A program made the position numbers and the translations under genes. The notes beneath the pieces were generated by a model. It worked only from the letters and a program-made list of their open reading frames with translations. It did not search any database and was not told where the DNA came from. A stretch of DNA of 64,000 bases from Eunapius fragilis (lineage: Eukaryota; Porifera; Demospongiae; Spongillida; Spongillidae). The DNA lies in contig OY811979.1 in the NCBI GenBank assembly GCA_963681505.1, forward strand, positions 6,767,332-6,831,331, given 5' to 3'. Of this stretch, positions 55,630 through 64,000 are shown in pieces (the first letter of the stretch is position 1; each line of letters begins with the position of its first letter).

Positions 55630-57945
55630 GGTCATTGTGCTGATGCTACCATAGCTGTGTCTGAAGGACTTGTCAGTGGGCACCGGGTATAGGTGGTACT
55701 ACTCCACACACCCCAGCCGCTGGATGGTGGAGAGCCCTGGGTGTGCAGCTGTTGCTGCTCTGATCCTGAGGCTGCTGTGGGTGTTATACTTGGAGGTGTC
55801 CTGATCAGTAGTAGGTCTTGCAGGATAGCTCTCATTGTTCTTGACGTGGGTGGGCAACCAGTGTGAAAGTGAAAAGGGTTGGTGGTGTCGTGCTCACAGT
55901 ACACAGCAGCACAGCGCAATGACTGGGCAATATGCATGCCCAGTGAGTGTAGCCCATGGATATGATAGCACCTCGTCCAATTTGGTCAGCCATTGACTTC
56001 TTGATGAGAAAATGAACACCATTCTTGACCCAGGTGATATCGCTTCTCATGGGGTGTGGGGTCGAATCCGCCTCTGGTAGCCAGGTGTATTCGCTGACCC
56101 TCAGGAACCCAACGAAACCAAATGTGAGGGCTGCTCTCTGTTGTGCCTTCTCAGGGGATTGGTCTCTTGTGCCTCCAGACATCTCAACTGAGAGGCAATC
56201 TCTTTGGCCTGAGATGTGCTGGGCACTGAGAACGTTGCATGCCTTTGATGGCTAGGTTCAATGTTGGGTTGCTGTGGGCTGGATTGCTAAACCCACGAGC
56301 AAGGTGGAGGTGGGAGACAGCGGCCAAGTACACCAGGATGGTGTTGGCCTGAAGCATTTGACTGAGATATATGTATGCAGCAAAAAGGTTGATGGAGTGC
56401 TTGGTTACTGGCAGAGTGGTTAGGTTAAATTTGTGACAGAAGGCGTAGTGCTTCCTGATTCCTGCCCTGGATGTTGGAGGGGTCACATCTCTGTGGAGGA
56501 GGTCTCAGGCGACCTTCTAGAGCTCTGCCAGCTCTTGAGGCTCTGGTGTGGGGAGCTGGTTTGCCTGGGGGGCGAGGGAAATGAAACGTGATATCTGTCT
56601 GCCTTGGAGGTGCTGTTTGGCCGCAATGAAGAACAGGGTACTAAAGAGTTTCATTACTCCTGGGTTCTTTGAGAACTGGTTGATCCATGCCTGGACAATG
56701 GGCAGATTGTCACAGTTGAATCTGATGTGCCGTCCTGCCAGGAGTTAGCTCCAAGCGTGGGCCGCTGCCACTATGGCAAATAGTTCCTGCCACTGTGCGA
56801 ACTGTTTGGGTCATTGCTGGTGTGGCTGCCAGTTGCCTCTGAACTAGGCCCCATCCAAGTAGGCCCCATAACCACAGGTGCTGGATCCGTGTACAACTGG
56901 ATGGACTCTGCACAGTTCCAATTTGGGGAGGAACATAGAAATGCCATTCCAAGATGGTAGGAAGCTGTTCCACCATCGTATGTCAGCTCTGGCTTCAGAA
57001 TTAAGATGGATATGGTGGTGGAGCCTCCTCACTGTGGGCGAGAGGTGGATAAGGCAATGTAGGATCAGTTATCGCTCAAAGGCTGAGCTCGCGTTGTAGT
57101 GGCATGTGAGCTTGCTGGAGCTCATGTAGTCCCAGGAGTGGCATGGGGGCAGGCCTTGGCAGGGTGCTCCACACCGCAGCCAGTGACCCAGCATATACAA
57201 GTAGGAGAAGGCACATTCTGTTCTCTTGATGCACTGTCCAAGGTTGAACCTCTGGCAGACTCCTCGTCTGATGGGGTGTGGGTTGCGTGCTCGACATGGT
57301 GATGATGACTGCCACTTGTAGCTTCGGAGTGTGTTGCAGATGCTCCAGTTGAAGCCCCAATCTGTGGGCATGGCAGAGGGTTGTTAGCTGGTTCGAAATG
57401 GAGGATTCGTGACACACCAAACCAGCAGGTCTTCACTGCATCCAAGCGAAGAGTCTGTTGCTTGTTCTTGGCTGCAGCTTGCCTGAAGAGCTTGTCGTAC
57501 TTCAGGGATGCCGCGACGGAGTACACTGAGAACAGCTGGTAGATGATGGACTGGTAATTCACCAGCTCCAGTAGCTGAGTGCCAATCTGGACCCAGATAG
57601 GACAAAGATATTCCACGCCTCCAGCCAGCTGCCGAGGTCAGAGACTTGGCGTCTGTGCTTGCCCTTCCTTTGCTTCCCGCCGGGGAGTGAGGAACCTGGA
57701 TCGTCTACGGGAGAGAGAAGTTTCAAAGTGGGCATACTTACCGTTCTTGATCCTCTTGACTTCGCACCTCGAGGGGGGTAGGGACCATGGTAGTGAAGGG
57801 GGCGTCGAGGAAGCTGCTGTCTCGCGCGACCTGGAGTGGTGGGTCCTTTTTCGCCGCTTAAACTTCTTCTTGCATGCGTCGGAGTCGCTGGACGACGAGC
57901 TGCTTGAGCTGCTTGAGCTGCTTGACAGTTAGTGGCGGGAGCACT
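55630..57945 (-). mobile_element. DIRS-like tyrosine-recombinase retroelement remnant
   Basis: In minus-strand order: a gag-like N-terminus with a Ser run then DACKKKFKRRKR (about 57820-57930); gag body (57122-57616, SVAASLKYDKLFRQAAAKNK) ending in a Cys/His motif (CWVTGCGVEHPAKACP); RNase-H-type segment (about 56560-57040, ARADIRWWNSFLPSWNG, CGYGAYLDGA, FNCDNLPIVQAWIN); and tyrosine recombinase (about 55690-56486, QRAALTFGFVGFLRVSEYTW, RSDITWVKNG, and near the end RIRAATAAHPGLSTIQRLG). RNase H followed by a tyrosine recombinase is diagnostic of DIRS/Ngaro-type elements. The reverse-transcriptase core between gag and RNase H is missing, and stops and frame changes are frequent. Confidence 0.75.
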
Positions 57946-59252
57946 GAGCAGTTCTTTCTCTCCCTCCCGCGCTTTCCTAACAGTGATGCGGTGCTATTAA
58001 GTATTAATATGTGTATCATTATTGAAGCAATATTGATATCATGGTTGATGTACAAATGATATTCAAATACTGCTCCAGGATGTTATCAACCTGTTCCAAG
58101 TTACTATGTCAACATTGATCCAATACAGATATTACATCAGTATTGGATCATGTTTGATATCATTGTTGTACCAAGGTTATTGTGTTTATCATCATTGAAC
58201 CAATATCGGTAACGATTGGCTGTGTATCTGTCATGAGATGCTATATTGCACGTGACGACGTCATAAGATATTAAATGGATGATCTGAAGGTGCTATTCAG
58301 AACTCTAGCCGCTGTAAGTAAATGTTTTGTGTATATATTAGCCATAGACACGGTTACGCTGTTTATAACCGTTAATCTGTAACGTAAAAGTCACATATGA
58401 ACTAAAACTTTACCAAGTAGGCTACTTCATAACTGCAACGGCACTAAATTTAAAGTTGGATAGATTGCTTATGACTTAAGAAAGTGTTTGCGATGCATGC
58501 ATGCATGCATTTCTGATGGTGGGCAGTAATATATGCATGTCTATCATATAGATGTATATCCCTAAATATATCTCTCCGATTTTGTCATTATACAACTTTG
58601 CGCAAGCAATTATAGCATGTCACAATTGAGCGCGTATTTTAGCCAATGAAAATTTAGCCCGCGCTGTCTGATCCAACCGCAATAGAAACTGCAAGCATAG
58701 GTCACAATTGCGGGACGCCCAAGTGGCGGGCTGAATTTTGATTGGTTCGCTGCAATACGTAATCACTACTGGAATGAAGGTTAGTTATTTCTACATCACG
58801 TGATTAAAGATTACAGAGTATGGTAGCGCTTCCTTCATCGGTGTGGTTTACAACGTTCGAAGTGAAAGAAACTTGGTACCGAAACTTGTAGACGTTGTGG
58901 ATTGGATTTCCGAGTCGAGGCCGAGGTAGGATTGAACTGGCATGTGGCAAAATAGCACGTGGACAGCGCTTGCATGAAAGAGCGGGCGCGGGTAGTACCA
59001 CAGTGACCGCAAAATTTAGGGGCAAGGAAGTATGTGGCCGCGGTGGGGTTTGGTGGCGGTGGTGGTGGTGGTGTGCGCTGACAGTGAGCATGCCAATATG
59101 GAGGGAAATGATTTTTAGATGTAATGATATTCATATTTATTGTCGACTTGTGGGTAGGCGATACATCATGGTAATCATGAATTTCAATTGTCCCCGTAAA
59201 GTAAGGATTACCAACTTTTACGCTCTTATGATGGGTTTTTGTTAAAAACCAG
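57946..59252. other. Intergenic with a possible first exon
   Basis: ATG at 58274 opens MDDLKVLFRTLAA and meets a consensus GTAAGT at 58313, a plausible 39-bp first exon on the plus strand with no partner found in the window. Small inverted repeats (GATCCAATAC...GTATTGGATC near 58110-58148) and a (CATG)n run (58494-58510) are also present. Confidence 0.4.
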
Positions 59253-61771
59253 TCAGGCTGGAGTTTTATACCACCCTCCTGCTTTAACAACAAAGGAGTT
59301 TGATGCGCCATCATGCTCCGTCATCATGCTGACCCGAGAGAGTGCATTTCAGGGGCGGATCCAGAATTTTTTTGCGAGGGGGGGCAAAGGGGAGGGGCGT
59401 TAATAATCATGGTTGGAGCGTGGCTACGAAATATTGTGCGTAAGAGAGGAAGATGTACCCGGGGTCTGGGGCTTTGCCCCAGCCGCTTTTTACTGTTATC
59501 ATGTTACTTCGGCGCGTTTTCGTTGTATTTGCATCATCAGGGCGACGTAAGACACCGCCCCTTGTAGCTATGAATATTTAATTTCTAACTTGGGGGGGGG
59601 GCAAAACCCAGTTTCCCCCCCCCCCCCCCCCCTGTATCCGCCACTGCATTTCCATTACTGAGGCCAGCTCTGTGCACCACTGAGTAGTTGAAGGGCCAGA
59701 CTACATCGAGTTAGTCGGGAGTTGCTTTCCTTCAGCTTCTTTAGCCACACCAGTGATCGGTGGTCCGTCTCCACGGTGAACTTCCGGCCTAGGAGATATA
59801 CTCGGAACGTCTCCATGCCCAGCTTGATGGCTAGACACTCCTTCTCGACCGTGGAGTACCGTACTTCCTGAGGGAGTAGCTTCCTACTGAAATAAGCAAT
59901 AGGGTGATCACAACCCAGAGCATTCCGTTGGCTTAACACTGTGGTCATGCATGTCAATCATATAGTCCACACTGCTCACCTGTTCTAGAGCTTCATACGG
60001 CCCTTGCCACTGAGCGAGCAGCTTGATTGTGGACGAAGGAAGTAGGACCAACACCTTGCTGCCAACTTTCAGCTCTCTGTACCGGGCGTTCTGGTCGTAC
60101 CACTTCTTCTGTATTGTCCATCACAAGCTCCTTCATCGCCTCCATTCTGTCCTGAATCGTCAGGATGTGTGACATGACGCTCTCCGAACTCTTCTCCTTT
60201 CCTTCTTACATCTCCTTCAGCACGTCTAACGGTCCCCTCGGTGCATGTCCATACAACAGCTCGAAAGGCAAGAATCCCGTGGAGCTCTGGGGTACCTTGC
60301 AATATGTGAAAAGTACGTACGGTAGTAGCTGGTCCCAGTCCTTGCCCTTTTCGACTGCTGTCTTACTTAGCATCATCTTCAGGGTTCGGTTGAACCGCTC
60401 TACGAGGCCGTCTGTCTGTGGGTGGTAAGGGCTTGTGCGAATATGGCGTATGTGTAACAAACGATACAGCTCTTGTAACAGCATTGACGTAAAGTTAGTG
60501 CCCTGATCTGTCAGGATCTCCTTGGGAATTCCTACCCTTGCGAACAGTGTCACCAACCCGTTCAGCTTCCACGCTCCGCATGGCCATCGCCTCTGGATAC
60601 TGGGTGGCATAGTCGCACACCACCAAGACATACCGATTTCCACGACTGCTCCTGGGTAGTGGCCCCACTATGTCCATAGCTATACGTTCGAATGGCACAG
60701 AAATCACGGGGAGTGGAACCAGTGATACCCTGCAGACTTTTCCTCTGGACAGCTTCTGGCATTCTGCGCAGCCCTTGCAGTAGCTTGCCACATCGCGGTG
60801 CACCCCTGGCCAGTGGAACCTTTGCAGTATATGCGGTCCGCCGTTTTACGCTTCCCCATGCAGATGGCCAGCTGTAGGACACTGTGTGCAAGATTTAACA
60901 CAGCCTTACGAAATTTCTTGGGTAGAACTAGCTGTTCCTCGGCCAAGTCTTCACCCGCTCCACCAGCTGCATGTTTTCTTCTGTGGTACAGCAATCCATC
61001 TTTCTTGAAATAGTTGCTTGACCGGTCATCCTCCGCCCCAGAAACAGCTTTTCTAACGGCTACAAGCGTTGGGTCCGCTTCCTGGGATGCTCTAAGTTCC
61101 TCTGCCGATGACCCAAGGACATCATCCGTTTCGGGCCTCTGCTGCCCAGCGGTGTCAAGCTCCAGTTCTGCCGTTTGGAGGTTCCTTCTCCCTCTACGCT
61201 TTTGTTGTCTGGTCTGCTTCGGTCTTGAGTAGCCCCCTTCAAAAATGCAGTCATCCATCTCGTTCCACAAGTCCCAAACTTCCCCTTCTGTGCTCGTAGA
61301 ACTGCTCTCCACCGCCACTGGATTTGGGCTGACCACACTCTTCTGTTCGTTCGAGCGCTCCTCCTGCTCCTTGCTCACCTTGGCTGCTTCCTTGGCTCTT
61401 GTAGTCACCATGTACGCCCGCTGTTCACCTGGGGAAGTGGTCCTCGGAGCTATCTTCATTCCAAGTAATTTACCCAGTTCGCTGACGTCAGTGCCCAATA
61501 GTATCGATGTGGGTAGAGTATCCGACACGGCAGCGACCGCTTGAATGTAGCGTCCCTCCAACTCAATCCTAACATTGCACAACAGGTACAATGCAGAGTC
61601 ACCATGCACACATCTCACCACCATGCCATCCCCTTCCAGCAGCTGGTCCTTCTTGTAATAGTCGCCCCAGAAACGGTTTCCCTGACCGCGGCTACAAGCG
61701 TTGGGTCCTCTTCCTGGGATGCTCTAAGTTCCTCTGCCGATGACCCAAGGACATAATCCACGGATTATTGA
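59253..61771 (-). mobile_element. Gmr1-like Ty3/gypsy element lacking reverse transcriptase
   Basis: In minus-strand order: duplicated linker fragment (61640-61771), protease C-terminal half (about 61430-61660, ILLGTDVSELGKLLG; no DTG), linker, integrase zinc-binding region (about 60740-60970, LPKKFRKAV ... CKGCAECQK), integrase core (60206-60700: FERIAMDIVGPLP, ILTDQGTNF, SPYHPQTDGLVERFNR, matching D,D,E), integrase C-terminus (about 59950-60120, KKWYDQNARYRELKVG, LAQWQGPYEA), and then directly RNase H (59640-59945, DHPIAYFSRKLLPQE, TDHRSLVWL). The RNase H end is split by a MITE and resumes at 59253-59345. Integrase before RNase H with the reverse transcriptase deleted supports the Gmr1-like gene order. 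It is inactive. Confidence 0.88.
59345..59651. mobile_element. MITE with CAGGGGC termini, inside gypsy element
   Basis: Insertion 59350-59646 starts CAGGGGCGGATCCAG and ends TATCCGCCACTG, flanked by CATTT (59345-59349 and 59647-59651). Excision joins the RNase H frame from NGNA to LSRV. It shares the palindrome GGCTTTGCCCC and end sequences with the MITE at 16085-16823, in the opposite orientation. Confidence 0.85.
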
Positions 61772-63501
61772 ACACATATGCATGATACCACCATCAGAGA
61801 TAATATATTATCTCTGATGGGTTAGCCACCCACACACCCACACCACATGCACACAGTTCCAGTTCAAGTCTTGAACTCTCCAGTTCCACTATCATGTTGG
61901 ACTATCTTGCTGTCAAGGACATCAAACTTGGATCTGCCTACAGAAGCACCAACCGACAGAAACGTTTGCAACACGTGCACAATGTTTAGACTGAAAATTC
62001 CGATGCAGACATTTCCATTTAAACCCCATCAAGCACGTAGCAGCGTCATGTGCAGCCAATTACATTTGGGAGGGAGCTATGTTTTTGTCTAATTCACTGT
62101 GTTCAACCAACAGAAACGTGTATATTCTGTGTTCCAAATTCAGACTCCATAAGATCTGGTATGCTTTTTAATTCCTGATGGTACTATCCAGCAATCTCTC
62201 ACACAGTATACCTTCACTTCCAAAATTTTAAGTAAGCTGACTATTCCTCTATTTCTAATTCAGCACCAGCAGCTTCAGAGGCCACACTGAATGCTATGTC
62301 TACCGTCACCCGGTTTCGGGTTAGATTTAAAGCCAAAGTGAGTCACGAGTACTTTGATGGCTTTAAAGGTGTTGGTGGATGGGGCCGTGAGTCATAGCCA
62401 AGATGCTGGCATAAAATCTGGTGTTAACGCTGTCCTTATAATTAAACAGTCCAACTCGTGTGTGTCTATCTTTATACTTCTTGTAGCTCACCATAATGTA
62501 CAGGCCCTGTTCTGTTATCAGGTTTGGCTGGAACAGCTCTCTTCTATGTAGACATGTCCCATGACCCATCAAGTGCCTTCTTTCCAGCTCTGGAGCTGCC
62601 TTCTGTCAGGAGTGCTGCATCATGAACAGATGTATCCATGGCCCCCAGCCAACAGCAACTGGGACACTCTAGAAACAGTCACATTCTTAGCTGCCGCTAG
62701 CTTCTTGCATAGCATATAAGAAAGCTAGCTATACAAACTAGTAATCCATGTTGAAGATAGAACAGTCAAAATCATGCTTTCATTTGGGAACTAGATTGTG
62801 GGCTGTTTATGAGAGATAGCATTTCAATTGTCACAAAATTCACTTATCTAGCACTATTGTTCTTTGAACAAGCTTTTGTTGCCCACCATTTTACGGTACA
62901 GGTGGCACTGATTAGAAATTATGGAAGGAACTAATTGGTCCATGTCAAAGTCATGTCATTTATAAATGCCAATGCAGAGTTGGATTATATACATGTATGA
63001 TCAGCACAGCAGGGATATAACATTTTGATCAGCATACATGATTGGCACAGCTTGAATATATTTGATTCATGTACTGTGACCATGGCAATACATATTTAAT
63101 GAGTACAGCTTTGCTTCATCTTACATCATCATTCTGATATCAAGGCAGCACAGGTCCAACCACTAGCTCTGACCTGAGCACTTGAAGGGTCTCGCTGTTG
63201 GCAGATGAAAACCAGTTACATATAGTTGATAATGGCAGCATAGTGGTACTAGTAGTGGTATTCACATAATGTTCCCTATTTAAAATGATGCATTTTAATA
63301 GTAATTAACTTTAACTCATGTTGAATGTATAGGAGTGGTGTCTCATTCAGTATGTACACACATATTGATGAACCTCGATCCATTTGGGTCTCTGTTTCCT
63401 GCATTTGTCAGTCAGTTTAATAAACTGCCAATGAGAATGACTACAGTACAGACAGTGAGTGCACTCTCAAACCCCAGACAACTCAAAAGTACTGCACATA
63501 C
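61772..63501. other. Flank of retroelement and intergenic sequence
   Basis: 61772-62067 completes the block duplicated at 1-1298. From 62068 a stretch of about 50 bp (GGGAGGGAGCTATG, then TTCAACC-ACAGAAAC) resembles 14404-14455, suggesting a dispersed short repeat. No gene is recognised. Confidence 0.5.
61791..61820. repeat. Perfect 30-bp palindrome (right copy)
   Basis: Same palindrome as at 1022-1051 (half-site CCATCAGAGATAATA), within the duplicated 1.3 kb block. Confidence 0.9.
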
Positions 63502-63605
63502 TTGATGGTTCATGTCTCTTGCTTTAATCTGGCCGTCATTTTCAATGGCAAGCAGCGTCCTGGCTGTCAACTTTAATAACTGAACCAGCTCATACACTGT
63601 GGCAT
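63502..63605 (-). CDS. Candidate exon, paralogous to 8762-8901
   Basis: Minus-strand acceptor AAACATAG, 104 bp open, GTATGT donor. It encodes ATVYELVQLLKLTARTLLAI followed by ENDGQIKARDMNHQ. The TVYELVQLL-L-ARTLL core matches the plus-strand exon at 8.8 kb, including silent-level DNA similarity. The family is not recognised and no neighbouring exons were found. Confidence 0.45.
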
Positions 63606-64000
63606 CTATGTTTGAAGTTATTGTTGCTAATTGAATTAGTATGGCCTCGTACTTATCATAACATATGCATGCCTATATAACGCTTTACGCATGATTTTCA
63701 ATACGTTTATAGTACCGACCTTTCAGAGGTCAGTGAGTGTACCCGTGATGATCACATTGTACCCTCATTAAAGGCACGCGACATGCAATGATTTAGGCAT
63801 GTGTGTAGTGCCTCTACGCACCTTACATTTTCATACAAGATGAACGTTTAATCTAATCAAAGAATTCCAACACAATCACAATTATATAAATTCAACAATT
63901 TTAGGCTCTTTTGGTTACACGTCTCTTATTACCTATCAAAACTGCTGGAGTAGTCCTTGACTAGAATAAATGATTTGGAAATTGGGTTTAATATATTGCA
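63606..64000. other. No gene seen
   Basis: AT-rich sequence to the end of the window. Confidence 0.5.

Noticed and set aside
60798..61756. Plus-strand ORFs across the second gypsy element (and 30-1000 in the first copy)
   Set aside because: Antisense to the protease, linker and integrase frames, which carry the recognisable motifs.

Overview
This is a stretch of an animal nuclear genome. Genes have many short GT-AG introns, receptor exons are phase-1 symmetric, microsatellites and minisatellites are dense, and several classes of eukaryotic transposon are present. No prokaryotic operon structure is visible. The gene set (a complete UHRF1, immunoglobulin/fibronectin-III/YWTD receptor fragments, a GH3 glycosidase relic, DIRS-like and Gmr1-like retroelements) points to an invertebrate. 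A sponge or other early-branching animal is my best guess, by inference only. A 200-base N run at 1299-1498 marks a scaffold join.

Layout. 1-1298: truncated copy of a Gmr1-like (Ty3/gypsy) retroelement, nearly identical to 60769-62067 and ending at the gap. 2.5-3.2 kb: repeats of a Lys/Arg-rich coding fragment (minus). 4.1-4.8 kb: minisatellite. 5.6-8.9 kb: isolated splice-flanked exons of unrecognised genes on both strands. 9.5-18.5 kb: decayed Ig/FN3 membrane receptor (plus), whose long gap between the FN3 and transmembrane exons holds a relic transposase, a hAT relic and a MITE nested in the hAT. 18.6-21.6 kb: 229-bp direct repeats flanking Cys-rich ORFs. 22.96-27.22 kb: DNA transposon with about 0.7 kb terminal inverted repeats and an intact 790-aa transposase-like ORF. 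30.4-32.2 kb: 5'-truncated Gmr1-like element with integrase upstream of reverse transcriptase. 32.5-34.6 kb: direct repeats bracketing a minisatellite that also occurs, inverted, at 4.1 kb. 35.1-38.0 kb: decayed FN3/YWTD/EGF receptor (minus). 36.7-40.7 kb: minisatellites. 41.57-44.43 kb: well-preserved seven-Ig-domain receptor (plus). 46.70-51.00 kb: UHRF1 (minus, 19 exons). 51.8-53.2 kb: truncated GH3 glycosidase pseudogene (minus). 54.25-54.47 kb: foldback element. 55.6-57.95 kb: DIRS-like tyrosine-recombinase retroelement remnant (minus). 59.25-61.77 kb: second Gmr1-like element (minus), lacking its reverse transcriptase and interrupted by a MITE.

Only UHRF1 and the 41.6-kb Ig receptor look like functional host genes; the 790-aa ORF looks like a recently active transposon. 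UHRF1 would couple recognition of hemimethylated CpG and histone H3 to maintenance DNA methylation, which fits a repeat-rich methylated genome. Single-base frameshifts recur in many exons, including one in a G6 run of UHRF1, so some apparent pseudogenisation may be residual long-read assembly error.
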